The notes: generated from the letters alone by a model not told the origin. Positions 36,588-45,676 are shown, counted from the first letter of the stretch. The stretch is DNA of 64,000 nucleotides from Arthrobacter sp. MYb213 (GCF_002979915.1 NZ_PCQA01000003.1:248001-312000); one strand, 5' to 3'. Numbers and translations are program-made.

Positions 36588-37241
36588 TTAGTTGACGGTC
36601 TGCGTGACATGCTGCGCGGTGGGCTCGCTAGGCAGCTGTTGTGCGCTCGGCAGCGGGGTGTTCGAAGGTTTGGCAGTTTCGCGGACGGCCAGAATTCTAT
36701 AGGCCATGGCAACAAAGTTTTGTTGCACTTGCTCCAGCGAAAGCCTGCCGTGGGGGCGGTACCAATGGGCTACGCCGGTACCCATTTCCATGACCGCGAG
36801 TCTGGCCATGGTGAGATCCGCGGTGCTAAATTCGCCGGTCTTGTCACCGTCGGTCAGAACTTTGGTAAAAAGTGCTTCATACTCATCGCGTAGTTGTTGC
36901 ATTTCTTCGCGGGACACCGGCGTTAGAGCGCGCATTTCGTATTCCGCTACCCGTGCGGTCTGTGGGTTGGTCGCGGTGAAAGCGACGTGGAAGGCGATGA
37001 GTTGGGCGAGTTGACTGGTCGGCGTTTGCGCGGTGCTCAAGGCCTCGCGTCCGCCGGTGATCATGGCTTTGAGGCACTCGCTGATAATGCGGACCAAGAG
37101 GTCGTGTTTGCTACCCACGTAGTGGTAGAGAGTCGCCGAATTGATGCCAGCTGCGGTTCCAAGTTCACGAATTCCGGTGGCTGCGAAGCCTTGTTGGGCA
37201 AAGCGTGCGACTGCCGCGCGCTGCACCTGATCAATGTCCAT
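36588..37241 (-). CDS. TetR-family regulator of the leucine-type operon
   Basis: 217 residues. The N-terminal DNA-binding domain has FAATGIRELGTAAGINSATLYHYVGSKHDLLV. The C-terminal effector domain is typical of regulators that bind acyl-CoA. It heads its operon and likely represses it through the palindrome at 37274-37287. Confidence 0.9.
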   Translation of the reverse strand: MDIDQVQRAAVARFAQQGFAATGIRELGTAAGINSATLYHYVGSKHDLLVRIISECLKAMITGGREALSTAQTPTSQLAQLIAFHVAFTATNPQTARVAEYEMRALTPVSREEMQQLRDEYEALFTKVLTDGDKTGEFSTADLTMARLAVMEMGTGVAHWYRPHGRLSLEQVQQNFVAMAYRILAVRETAKPSNTPLPSAQQLPSEPTAQHVTQTVN

Positions 37242-37273
37242 CGGTCAGTGCCACTTCCTCAAAACTTGCGCCT

Positions 37274-37287
37274 ATCAATCGATTGAT
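37274..37287. promoter_or_regulatory. TetR operator candidate
   Basis: ATCAATCGATTGAT is a perfect 14-bp palindrome 33 bases upstream of the TetR start, where a repressor site is expected. Confidence 0.65.
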
Positions 37288-37430
37288 TGACTTCCATTAC
37301 AGTCGCAAATGTGAGCTGTGTCAATGCTGCGGCTTGAATGAGCTTAGATTAGGAAATTTCTTCGGTAGACTCCCTCGGGAGAGTCAATTAGGAGTCTTTC
37401 CATAAAAATTCTGCGGAACTGAGGTGTTCG

Positions 37431-38639
37431 TTGAGCGTTGAACAGGTTTCGCGTACTAATCGCCAAGCACGCGCGGCGGTGGCCGCACTCTTTCTGACCA
37501 ACGGAGCACTTTTCGCCAATATGGCGCCACGTCTTCCCGAGCTGAAAAACGAATTTGCGTTGGGGGAGGCCAGCTATGGCTTCTTGGTCACCGCATGGCC
37601 CATTGGTGCGCTGATTGCCGGGCTAGCCGCAGGCAGACTCATTCGACGTTTTGGCTCTGCGCTTGTAGCAGTTATGGGAACCATGGTCACCGGATTGGCC
37701 TTGCTTGGAGCCGGCAATGCACCGAGTTTGGCCCTGCTGGCGGGAGCGTTCTTACTTGGTGGGGCCATGGACGCGATTACCGACGTGGCGCAGAATTCGC
37801 ACGGGCTTTTGGTGCAGCGGCGTTACGGACGTTCAATTCTCAACTCTTTTCACGCCTTCTGGTCGGTGGGCGCGGTCATTGGCGGGTTGATGGCAGCGGG
37901 AGCCATGGCGTTAAAAATCTCGTTGAGTGTGCACTTTGGAATATCATTTCTCGTCTTCGCTATGGTCGCGCTTATTGCACTGAAGTTCTGTCTCACAGAT
38001 AGGGCAGAAAAAACAGGAGCCGAAGAGGTACTAGCTACACAAGAGCCGATTGGTGGGACTGAGCCCATGGCCAAACGTCGAAACCATACCGTCTGGGTGA
38101 TGGCCGCTCTCGTGCTGATTTCAACGGCCGGAGTGATGGTTGAAGATGCTGGAAACTCATGGGCTACGTTGTATCTTGCCGAGTCCTTGGGAACCCCAGC
38201 AGCCTTTGCAGCGCTCGGTTACATTTCTCTGGTGGGCGCGCAATTTATTGGGCGAATCCTCGGCGATGGAATGGTTGACCGGCTCGGTCAGCGACTCGTT
38301 GCGCAAATTGGTGCGCTTTGTGTGGTGCTTGGCATGGGTCTGGCACTCGCATTCCCCACGGTCCCCGGAAGTCTGCTCGGGTTTGCTGCCGCTGGATTCG
38401 GAGTGGCCACCCTGGTTCCGGAGGCGATGGAACATGCTGACAGGCTGCCGGGATTACCGCCTGGAACTGGACTGAGCGTGGTTTCGTGGTTGATGCGAGT
38501 GGGCTTTTTAGCTTCCCCTCCGCTGGTCGGATTCATCGCCGAACATTGGGGTCTGCGAGCTGGGCTGTTGTTGGTGCCACTCGTCGGACTGATCGTTTTG
38601 GTGTGCTCGCCGGTGTTGCGCGGTAGAAGCTCACGTTAG
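37431..38639 (+). CDS. MFS transporter (YbjJ-like)
   Basis: 402 residues, twelve membrane segments. NGALFANMAPRLPELK at the start, AGRLIRRFGS after helix 2 and GGAMDAITDVAQNSHG in helix 4 match the YbjJ/FucP-like MFS branch. It starts at TTG 37431 behind TGAGGTG. It is divergent from the TetR gene, so the palindrome at 37274 might affect it too. Its substrate is unknown. Confidence 0.82.
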   Translation: MSVEQVSRTNRQARAAVAALFLTNGALFANMAPRLPELKNEFALGEASYGFLVTAWPIGALIAGLAAGRLIRRFGSALVAVMGTMVTGLALLGAGNAPSLALLAGAFLLGGAMDAITDVAQNSHGLLVQRRYGRSILNSFHAFWSVGAVIGGLMAAGAMALKISLSVHFGISFLVFAMVALIALKFCLTDRAEKTGAEEVLATQEPIGGTEPMAKRRNHTVWVMAALVLISTAGVMVEDAGNSWATLYLAESLGTPAAFAALGYISLVGAQFIGRILGDGMVDRLGQRLVAQIGALCVVLGMGLALAFPTVPGSLLGFAAAGFGVATLVPEAMEHADRLPGLPPGTGLSVVSWLMRVGFLASPPLVGFIAEHWGLRAGLLLVPLVGLIVLVCSPVLRGRSSR

Positions 38640-38664
38640 ACATTCCTGGTTTCGGGACGACAGT

Positions 38665-39279
38665 TCACGCGTTCGTGGTGAATCCCAAGCTGGCGGCAAT
38701 TGCAGTGATGTCGCTGGATAGGGCTGGACTATTTAGCGCTTCTGCCAGAACCGGAGACGGCGGAAAGATTTTGGTGTTCCAAATGCTCACAATTTCGCGG
38801 CTAGGAACCACTGCTGAGCCGGCGATAATCCCGTCCAAATTCGGCCATTGTGTATGGAAGGCACGTGCCCACTGCCGTGTAATTGTCTTGGATCCCAGCG
38901 CCATCGCGGAGGTTCCACCGATCTTTACGAGCCATTCTGTGCTCAGGTCCAACAGCATGGTTTCAGCGTTAGTCTCAAAGACGCAGATGTAGGGTCTATT
39001 GTTTTCCACATCGACAAATCGTCCATCTTGGAAAACCTCCGCAAGACAGGTCACTAGGTCGAAGCCCAGATAGGCGGCCCCCAATGGAGCATGCTCTGAT
39101 ATAGGTTCCGGGTGAGGGTCCCATCGGGCATTCGACATTGGACCGTAAGTGCGCAGCCCATCCCAAGCCATTGGATAGGTGCCGCTAGTTGCGTGGATCC
39201 TCCAAAACCGGGTTCCAGCAGGGATGTATCGGACTGGGGGATCAACTTTAGCAAGCACGTTTCCGGCGAGAATGCTCAC
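38665..39279 (-). CDS. RES-domain toxin (NAD+ phosphorylase type)
   Basis: 204 residues from GTG 39279, which overlaps the antitoxin stop as GTGA; an in-frame start at 39345 would lie deep in the antitoxin gene. The RES domain has Arg in TRFWRIHAT, AAYLGFDLVTCLAEVF with the conserved Glu, and SREIVSIWNTK near the end. RES toxins such as MbcT degrade NAD+ and stop growth unless the Xre-type antitoxin binds them. The domain looks intact. Confidence 0.85.
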   Translation of the reverse strand: MSILAGNVLAKVDPPVRYIPAGTRFWRIHATSGTYPMAWDGLRTYGPMSNARWDPHPEPISEHAPLGAAYLGFDLVTCLAEVFQDGRFVDVENNRPYICVFETNAETMLLDLSTEWLVKIGGTSAMALGSKTITRQWARAFHTQWPNLDGIIAGSAVVPSREIVSIWNTKIFPPSPVLAEALNSPALSSDITAIAASLGFTTNA

Positions 39280-39860
39280 AAGATGGAACCCAAGCTGGCG
39301 GCCTGGATAGCGACAATTTCGGGGTTCTCTCCGCTGGCAAGCCAAGCAATTGGCGTTACCGACCTGCCGTCAATAACAAGCTCAGGTTGGGTACTAGTGA
39401 AGAACCCGGTGACAGCTTGGGGATGGGTCGTTCCAGGAATAGTGGGTAAGACTTCTTCTAAACCGGGTAGTACTTCTCCGCCAATGAACTGCCACTGTGG
39501 GAACTTCAGTCGATTACGGTAAAGGAAGCTGAAAAGTTTCCGGTCCTTGCTGTAGTGGCGCACCGTTGAAGGGGTGACACCTAGGTATTCAGCAACTTGT
39601 TTTGCGTCCCAGCTCGAGGAAACAAAGAGTGTTCGCGCTATCGAGTTGTGCGCGGCTGCAGCCGCCGGATCGACTGCATCAGCGCGAACCCCGGATTCCC
39701 AAATACTGCGCTGTGCAACGGGTAGCTGGACTAGACCTTGAGGTCTGTTTGATTCGCGAAGGGCCTGAATAAGTTCTTCGCCAGTAAAAGGTACTTTGAG
39801 CACGCGCGTAATCTCGTCAGCGGCTTTGGAAAGAGCGTCGACCTGTGCTGAAGTTGTCAT
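39276..39860 (-). CDS. Xre/MbcA-type antitoxin with ParS-like C-terminus
   Basis: 194 residues. A helix-turn-helix (about 100-125: AKQVAEYLGVTPSTVRHYSKD) precedes a C-terminal part with GFFTSTQPEL and PIAWLASGENPEIV, as in antitoxins paired with RES toxins. ATG 39860 follows AAGGGG; the in-frame 39890 start lies inside the operator. It should neutralise the toxin and repress its own operon through the inverted repeat at 39876-39908. Confidence 0.82.
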   Translation of the reverse strand: MTTSAQVDALSKAADEITRVLKVPFTGEELIQALRESNRPQGLVQLPVAQRSIWESGVRADAVDPAAAAAHNSIARTLFVSSSWDAKQVAEYLGVTPSTVRHYSKDRKLFSFLYRNRLKFPQWQFIGGEVLPGLEEVLPTIPGTTHPQAVTGFFTSTQPELVIDGRSVTPIAWLASGENPEIVAIQAASLGSIL

Positions 39861-39875
39861 CAGAATCACCCCTTT

Positions 39876-39908
39876 CCCACAGTTTACCACCGAGTGGTTT
39901 ACTGTGGG
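39876..39908. promoter_or_regulatory. Inverted repeat operator of the RES-Xre operon
   Basis: CCCACAGTTTACCAC (39876-39890) and GTGGTTTACTGTGGG (39894-39908) match as an inverted repeat at 13 of 15 positions. It lies 16-48 bases upstream of the antitoxin ATG. Confidence 0.7.
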
Positions 39909-40013
39909 ATGAGGGATTTTTGTTGCTGTTTTCCGTCGCTGAGCGTTGGTTGCAGCGACTCGTACTTGCGACCGGCAGGCCTTATATTTCCTAATAGAAC
40001 TGCCTTGAGTCGC

Positions 40014-40769
40014 TTAGTAGTAAACCGCCAGCGGACCGTTGGGTCCGTCGATGACTTGCACTGGGGTCTCAAAAACTTCGCTCAGGATCTCATCGTTCAT
40101 GATCCGTTCCGGGGTGCCGAATTGAACTACTTTGCCGTGCTTCATCGCGCAAATGTAGTCGGAGTAGTGACCGGCGAAGTTAATATCGTGCAATACGATC
40201 ACGATGGTCCGGTTGAGCTCCTGTGCCGCACGCTTGAGGTGCTGCATCATCAGCACCGAGTGCTTCATGTCTAGGTTGTTCAGCGGCTCATCGAGCAGTA
40301 CCGTCTCGGTATCCTGGGCTAGGACCATGGCGACGTATGCGCGCTGACGCTGACCGCCGGAAAGCTGGTCTAGGTAACGGCCTTCGAGCTCTGCCAGATC
40401 CAAGAAGTCGATAGACCGCGAGATGATCTCTTCATCCGTCGTCGTCAGGCGTCCCTTGGAATGTGGGAAGCGGCCAAAAGCTACGAGCTGACGGACCGTG
40501 AGTCGGGTGACGAAGTGGTTTTCCTGGCGCAGGACCGAGACGATCTTTGCTAGGTCCTTCGATGCGGTAGAGGTGACGTCATAGCCGGCGACTTCGATGG
40601 TGCCCGAATCGATTCCTAGTAGCCGGCCAACCATGGTGAGCATGGTGGACTTACCTGCGCCATTGGGGCCCACCAGTGCGGTGATACCGCCGGTAGGGAT
40701 TTCGAGGGTGACCGGCCCAATGGTCACCTCCGAGCTGTATTTTTTGTGTACTTCTTTGAGGGTAATCAC
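40014..40769 (-). CDS. Siderophore ABC importer ATPase
   Basis: 251 residues. GPNGAGKST is Walker A, LSGGQRQRAYVAM the signature with Walker B in VLLDEPLNNLD, and VLHDINFA the switch His. It resembles FepC-type ATPases. It starts at GTG 40769 with a GTGA overlap to the upstream permease. With its neighbours it powers ferric-siderophore uptake. Confidence 0.93.
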   Translation of the reverse strand: MITLKEVHKKYSSEVTIGPVTLEIPTGGITALVGPNGAGKSTMLTMVGRLLGIDSGTIEVAGYDVTSTASKDLAKIVSVLRQENHFVTRLTVRQLVAFGRFPHSKGRLTTTDEEIISRSIDFLDLAELEGRYLDQLSGGQRQRAYVAMVLAQDTETVLLDEPLNNLDMKHSVLMMQHLKRAAQELNRTIVIVLHDINFAGHYSDYICAMKHGKVVQFGTPERIMNDEILSEVFETPVQVIDGPNGPLAVYY

Positions 40770-41815
40770 AGCCGGCCCTTTCGTAGGATGAAGATCAAGA
40801 AGGTTATGCCGCCCACGGCTTCGATGATGATGCTCACCGCGCCTTGGGCGTAGAAGATGTTTTTCATGACGAAGTACGCACCGGAGAGCACCACAAATCC
40901 GGTGAGGAACGCGATGGGGAAGACAAAACGATGGTCGTAGGTATCTGCCAGCTGGTAGGCAAGGGTTGCTACCAGGAAGCCGAGGAAGGTCATCGGACCA
41001 ACCAGGGCGGTAGATACTGCCATCAAGATGGACACGAAGAACAAGGTGCGCATCACCTCGGTGCGGTGATTGATACCAAGGTTCATGGTGGTATCGCGGC
41101 CCAAGGCCACGATATTCATCTTTCGGGAGTTTGAAATCAGGAAGAACCCGGCAATGAGGATCAATGGGATAGCTACCGGCATGTAGCTCATATCCGCGTT
41201 GTTCATGGAACCAAAGAGCTTCGCGGTGAGAATATCAAACTCGCTGGGGCTCAGCATGCGCTGCATAAACGTAGATATTGAGCCCAGGCCTGCACCCAGA
41301 ATGATGCCAACAAGCAACATGATCTGGATATTGCCAAGTTTTCCGGACAATAGCCAGCCATAGAGCAGGCAGGCGAGAACTACCATGATGGCTACCTGCA
41401 AGGTGAACTGCCAGATCCCCTGCAACGCCACTACACCGGCGGCGCCCATGAAGAATACCGAGGCGGTTTGTACCGCGATATAGAGGGATTCGAAGCCCAT
41501 AATCGAGGGGGTGATGATGCGGTTATTTGTCACCGTCTGGAAAGACACCGTCGCGACCGCCTGACAGAACGCGACGATAGCCATGGTCAAAATGCTGCTA
41601 CCGCGCATCTGGGCGATCAGCCAGAATCCATCCGAGCCAACCGGCATCGGGTTATCCCAGGCCAGCAACCCAAAGGCGAAGCTGAGCGCGAGGGCCAACA
41701 TGATGGAGAAGACTACCCAGTAGCGGGTGCGGGTCTTCTTCGTGGGTAATGCTCCCGAGGCGCGATTAAACAGCGACTTCCCGGGAAGCTTAGGTGTGGT
41801 GCGTGGGGGCGTCAT
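40766..41815 (-). CDS. Siderophore ABC importer permease (FecCD family)
   Basis: About 349 residues, nine or ten membrane segments. GAGLGSISTFMQRML, ALGRDTTMNLGINHR and GPMTFLGFLVATLAYQL are FecCD hallmarks. ATG 41815 is preferred, with an in-frame TTG at 41827 as alternative; the gene then starts 4 bases after the stop of the other permease. It forms the channel with it as a heterodimer. Confidence 0.9.
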   Translation of the reverse strand: MTPPRTTPKLPGKSLFNRASGALPTKKTRTRYWVVFSIMLALALSFAFGLLAWDNPMPVGSDGFWLIAQMRGSSILTMAIVAFCQAVATVSFQTVTNNRIITPSIMGFESLYIAVQTASVFFMGAAGVVALQGIWQFTLQVAIMVVLACLLYGWLLSGKLGNIQIMLLVGIILGAGLGSISTFMQRMLSPSEFDILTAKLFGSMNNADMSYMPVAIPLILIAGFFLISNSRKMNIVALGRDTTMNLGINHRTEVMRTLFFVSILMAVSTALVGPMTFLGFLVATLAYQLADTYDHRFVFPIAFLTGFVVLSGAYFVMKNIFYAQGAVSIIIEAVGGITFLIFILRKGRL

Positions 41816-41819
41816 GAGA

Positions 41820-42800
41820 TTAGCCAAGTTTGCGCTGCCTTAGAAGCAGGGTAATGAAGACTACCGCGCCAAGTACGCCTAGGATCAACGAGACCGGAAC
41901 CTCAAAAGGCATGATGATGGTTCGGCCAATCAGGTCACAGACGGTGGTGATCGCAATGCCCAACAGGCATACCCACGGCAGGTTACTACGCAGATCATCA
42001 CCGCGGAACATTGAGACGATGTTGGGCACGATGAGTCCGAGGAACGGCAGGTTGCCGATGACCACGGTGACCACGCCGGTCGCGATAGCGATCAGGCCGG
42101 TACCCAACAGCATCACCTGACGGTAGTTCAACCCCACGTTGGTGGCGATCTCTTCACCTAGACCGGCCACGGTGAAGCGGTCCGCCACGATGAAGATCGC
42201 GATGGCCACGATTGCCACAATCCACAACACCTCGTACTGTCCACGAATCACCGAGGTGAAGGAACCGGCAAACCAGATGCCCAAGGACTGGAGCATGTCG
42301 GTCTGCAGTGCGATAAAGGAAGAGAAGGCACCCACCACGGCGCCAAGCATAATTCCCACAATCGGCACGGTCAGCGAAGCCTTCAGCGAGACGCGCTGTA
42401 AGAAGAGGAAGAACACCATGGTGCCGATGAACGCGAAGATAATCGCCACGGTCATTTTCGCTAGCAGTGTGGCCTCCGGGTTGATAATCAGCACGGTCAA
42501 CAAGCCCAGGCCGGCCCACTCGGTGGTTCCGGTGGTGGTCGGTTCCACGAAGCGGTTCTGCGTGAGTAGCTGCATCACAAGCCCGCTCATCGCCATCGCA
42601 GCCCCGGCCAGGACTAACGCGATGGTGCGCGGAATGCGAGTTATGGCGAACATCGCTGTTCCGTCATCGGTGCCAAAGATGTCATAAACACCGGTGAACA
42701 GGGAAAAACCCAAGAGCACGAGGACGCCGAGAATTCCAAGCAGGAGCTTGGGCTCTAGGAGCCTGCCTTTGGGTTTGACCGCGGGGGTCGTAGTCGTCAT
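41820..42800 (-). CDS. Siderophore ABC importer permease (FecCD family)
   Basis: 326 residues, nine or ten membrane segments. VLAGAAMAMSGLVMQLLTQNRFVEPTTTG, GLGEEIATNVGLNYR and LPFLGLIVPNIVSMF are the family landmarks. It follows the binding-protein gene in the same transcript and pairs with the next permease. Confidence 0.91.
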   Translation of the reverse strand: MTTTTPAVKPKGRLLEPKLLLGILGVLVLLGFSLFTGVYDIFGTDDGTAMFAITRIPRTIALVLAGAAMAMSGLVMQLLTQNRFVEPTTTGTTEWAGLGLLTVLIINPEATLLAKMTVAIIFAFIGTMVFFLFLQRVSLKASLTVPIVGIMLGAVVGAFSSFIALQTDMLQSLGIWFAGSFTSVIRGQYEVLWIVAIVAIAIFIVADRFTVAGLGEEIATNVGLNYRQVMLLGTGLIAIATGVVTVVIGNLPFLGLIVPNIVSMFRGDDLRSNLPWVCLLGIAITTVCDLIGRTIIMPFEVPVSLILGVLGAVVFITLLLRQRKLG

Positions 42801-42891
42801 GATGCCGCCATATATGTGGTGTGTGGTGGATACGACTACGTGGCGCAGCCGGTGATCGGCTGCGCCACGTAGACGCTAGTTAGCGTTGGAA

Positions 42892-43875
42892 TTACTTGGA
42901 TTCCAGCGCATCTGCAAAGTCATTGAAGAACTCGGTGTAAGTCTGGATACCTTCGTTGGTGTAGGTATCGGCAGGCATGACTACAATGTTGCCTTCCTTC
43001 GAAGCGGTGACATTCGCTAGTGCTTCGGACTTCTTGAGCAGGTCTGCGGCTGGGGTGTACCCGGACTCGTCTGCTGCGACTGCGCCGTCACGGTCAAGCA
43101 CGAGCATCCAGTCTGGGTTCGAGCCTGCGATAGCTTCCACGGAGATGTCATCACCCTCGTGGTCGGTGGAGGCGTCCTCGACAACCAATGCTGGGGTCAG
43201 ACCCAGGATGTCAAAGGCTGGGCCAACGCTACGTCCGCTGCCTGGTGCCGAGTAATTAATCTCGCCGCCCGAGGTGATTAGGCCCATGACTTTATCGTCT
43301 TTGTTGTAGGCTGCCTTGGCGCGTGCAACCGACTTGTCGAAGTCATCGGTCAGTGCCTTGGCTTCTGCCTGCTTGCCGAAGATTTCTCCCAGTACGGTGG
43401 TCTGGCGCTTGAGCTCTTTGTCGAAAGGCTCGCCTTCGCGGGGGTCAAGATTCACGATGGTGGCCTCGGGAGCCAGCTTGGAAATCTTATCTGCGTGCTG
43501 GGTGAAGCGCTGACCGTTGATGATTAGGTCTGGAGCGACCTCAACGATGGCTTCGAGGTTCGGCTCGCGGTGGCTTCCAAGGTCAACGACCTTGTCATCC
43601 TTCGCATAGCTGATGGTGTCTGGCATCAATGCAACCGCGCCGGCGGAAAGCTTGATGTCCCAGGCTTCCAGAGTTTCAAAGGTGCGATTGTCGGTAGCGA
43701 CTACCGACTTCGCTGGGGTGTTGATGGTGTGTTCGCCGTTATTGTCGGTGAACGTCACTGAAGAGCTGGATGCTGGGGCAGACTCGGCCGGGGCCGCGGT
43801 GTTTGAGCCGCATGCTGTCAAGGTCAGTGCTGCTACGCCAAGCAGAGCTGCGGCGCGAAGTTTCATGGGGGCCAT
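42892..43875 (-). CDS. Siderophore-binding lipoprotein (FepB/FhuD-type)
   Basis: About 327 residues. The lipobox is LTLTAC in the first 25 residues and is followed by a Ser/Ala-rich linker. NRTFETLEAWDIKLSAG, EAIVEVAPDLIINGQRFT and a C-terminal TYTEFFNDFADALES are typical of helical-backbone siderophore-binding proteins. ATG 43875 follows AAGGAC; the 43914 start overlaps regulatory DNA. It binds ferric siderophore outside the cell and passes it to the permease pair. An iron box lies just upstream. Confidence 0.9.
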   Translation of the reverse strand: MAPMKLRAAALLGVAALTLTACGSNTAAPAESAPASSSSVTFTDNNGEHTINTPAKSVVATDNRTFETLEAWDIKLSAGAVALMPDTISYAKDDKVVDLGSHREPNLEAIVEVAPDLIINGQRFTQHADKISKLAPEATIVNLDPREGEPFDKELKRQTTVLGEIFGKQAEAKALTDDFDKSVARAKAAYNKDDKVMGLITSGGEINYSAPGSGRSVGPAFDILGLTPALVVEDASTDHEGDDISVEAIAGSNPDWMLVLDRDGAVAADESGYTPAADLLKKSEALANVTASKEGNIVVMPADTYTNEGIQTYTEFFNDFADALESK

Positions 43876-44203
43876 GTTGTCCTTCGTGGAAAAGCGACCT
43901 CGGTGGCCGCGCAAGTGGATGATCTAGTAATTAGCCTAGCCTAAGCTGACCTAAATCCAATAAGCCAATGTGTTGTTACCTAGTTCACTTATTGCGGGAT
44001 AAGGGTATGGAAAGCTCGATTCTCCGACGCTTTTACGGGCTTAGTTAGGTGAGGCAAGCTATTTCTAGGGGCTATATAGTGAACTGAAGCGTTGTCCAAT
44101 TATTTTGCTCTTCTAGGCGACGCCTAGTCAGCGAGCGTCATTTAAGGTCACGAATTCTCTCAACCACATTTTGGACCACCAGCCTTGGCGATAAACTGCA
44201 TCA
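43876..44203. other. Divergent promoter region with iron box(es)
   Basis: 328 bases with no gene. It holds the iron box at 43931-43954 and a weaker resemblance, TTAGGTGAGGCAAGC, at 44045-44059. Confidence 0.5.
43931..43954. promoter_or_regulatory. DtxR/IdeR-type iron box of the siderophore importer
   Basis: TTAGCCTAGCCTAA (43931-43944) overlaps a second match, which on the minus strand begins TTAGGTCAGCTTAGG; this agrees at 14 of 19 positions with the consensus TTAGGTTAGSCTAACCTAA. It lies about 55 bases upstream of the binding-protein start, as expected for iron repression. Confidence 0.7.
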
Positions 44204-44794
44204 ATGAACGATTCTCTGGACAAGGTCAGCTGGCCGGTACCCACCCCGCGACTGAATTTGCGTCGGCTCGAAGCCGATGACGCACAGGCAACCTGGGAAT
44301 ATCGAAAGCTGCCCGAGGTGCAGCGGTGGATCACCTCTGGTGCGCAGAGCTTCGAGGAGTACCTTGGTCAATTTATGCACGGCAAACGGTATGCCCACGA
44401 CGTAGCGGTTGAGCTAAACCAAGCAAATGGGGAGTCGCGACTAATTGGCACCGTGATGCTCAAGGTGCACGATGGCTGGGGACAAACTGAAATTGCCGAC
44501 GAAGCGCGAGGGGTTGAAGCCGAAATAGGTTGGAGCTTTGATCCTCACTACGGAGGTCAAGGTTTTGCCAGCGAAGCGGTGCGCTCCGTAGTGGGTCTAT
44601 GCTTTGGACCCTTAGGCCTGCGCCGGGTCGTGGCCGAATGTTTTGCGGCTAATGAACCATCGTGGCGTTTGATGGAACGCATCGGTATGCGGCGTGAGAG
44701 TTATGCGATGCGTAGCGGTTTGCACCGCGATGGGCAATGGCTCGACGGAATGACCTATGCGGTTCTCGCCGATGAATGGCCCATCCAAGAGTGA
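44204..44794 (+). CDS. GNAT-family N-acetyltransferase (RimJ/RimL-like)
   Basis: 196 residues. TPRLNLRRLEADDAQATWEYRK at the start, EIGWSFDPHYGGQGFASEAVR (the acetyl-CoA loop) and NEPSWRLMERIGMRRE near the end define the RimJ/RimL-type acetyltransferase fold. No substrate can be assigned. The ribosome site is weak. A strong terminator follows. Confidence 0.88.
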   Translation: MNDSLDKVSWPVPTPRLNLRRLEADDAQATWEYRKLPEVQRWITSGAQSFEEYLGQFMHGKRYAHDVAVELNQANGESRLIGTVMLKVHDGWGQTEIADEARGVEAEIGWSFDPHYGGQGFASEAVRSVVGLCFGPLGLRRVVAECFAANEPSWRLMERIGMRRESYAMRSGLHRDGQWLDGMTYAVLADEWPIQE

Positions 44795-44795
44795 A

Positions 44796-44822
44796 GCCCC
44801 TAACGCGGATCGCGTTAGGGGC
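44796..44822. terminator. Hairpin terminator after the acetyltransferase gene
   Basis: GCCCCTAACGCG (44796-44807) pairs perfectly with CGCGTTAGGGGC (44811-44822) around a three-base loop, directly after the stop. Confidence 0.85.
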
Positions 44823-44932
44823 AACTTGTCATCACTCGCACCTTCAAGAGGTACTTACGACTCTAGGTGCTCACTCTGAGAAAAGGCTGGGTTTCGCCTT
44901 GAGTTTGGCTACATCTTTACCTCATTGAGGTT

Positions 44933-45676
44933 TCAGGCGTGCACGGTGCGCGCGGCCTGGGACAGCGGCCAGCCGGTAATCTTTTTAGGTCTCGGGGTGG
45001 CATAGGTGCGCACCTTGGAAGTGCTCAGCTCCATGCGTACCAGCGACTCGGCAATGGTTACCGCGGCGCGAACACCGTCCACAATTGGCACGCCGGTTGC
45101 TTCGCTGACTCTTGCCTCTAGCTCCGCCATACCTCCGCATCCAAGGCAGATGACCTCGGCCTTATCGTTTTCTACCGCTTGGCGTGACTGCTCAACAATT
45201 GCGGCGACGGCACGCTCGGGATCCGATTCAAGTTCCAAGACTCCCAACCCACTGGCACGCACCGAGGCGAGTCGATCGGTTAGCCCGGCAAGCTTCAGGC
45301 GGTCCTCAATCAGCGGAACCGTGCGGTCCAAGGTGGTCACCACCGAATACTTGTGGCCTAGAAACTGTGCGGTGGAAGCGGCGGCCTCGGTGATATCCAC
45401 GACCGGAACGTCGAGCAGTTCTTGGAGGCCCTCGCGGCCGTGCTCACCATAACCGGCTTGGATCACCGCGTCGTATTCGCCGGGATAATTGAGGACCTTA
45501 TCCATGACCGCAATGGCTGCAAGGTAGCTTTCGAAGTTTCCCTCACAGGAGTCGGCCCCAAAATCGGGGGTTAATTCGATTATTTCGGTGCCTGGCGAGG
45601 CGACCTTGCGAGCTGATTCGCCGATCGCGTGAGTCATCGAAGCGGTGGTATTCACATTAACAACAAGAATGCGCAT
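44933..45676 (-). CDS. Asp/Glu/hydantoin racemase family protein
   Basis: 247 residues. The family fold is clear: MRILVVNVNTTASMT, VVDITEAAASTAQFLG and VICLGCGGMAELE. In hydantoin racemases two Cys near residues 76 and 181 act as acid and base; here the second is present (Cys180) but Gly75 in QAGYGEHG replaces the first. The protein may therefore not racemise by the two-cysteine mechanism. It follows the NCS1 permease gene by 15 bases behind AGGAGAAGG and next to allantoinase genes, so a ureide or hydantoin role is likely. Confidence 0.82.
   Translation of the reverse strand: MRILVVNVNTTASMTHAIGESARKVASPGTEIIELTPDFGADSCEGNFESYLAAIAVMDKVLNYPGEYDAVIQAGYGEHGREGLQELLDVPVVDITEAAASTAQFLGHKYSVVTTLDRTVPLIEDRLKLAGLTDRLASVRASGLGVLELESDPERAVAAIVEQSRQAVENDKAEVICLGCGGMAELEARVSEATGVPIVDGVRAAVTIAESLVRMELSTSKVRTYATPRPKKITGWPLSQAARTVHA

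Noticed and set aside
39935-39959. GTCGCTG/CAGCGAC hairpin downstream of the siderophore ATPase
   Set aside because: Only a 7-bp stem, and the minus-strand transcript continues into A-rich rather than U-rich sequence.
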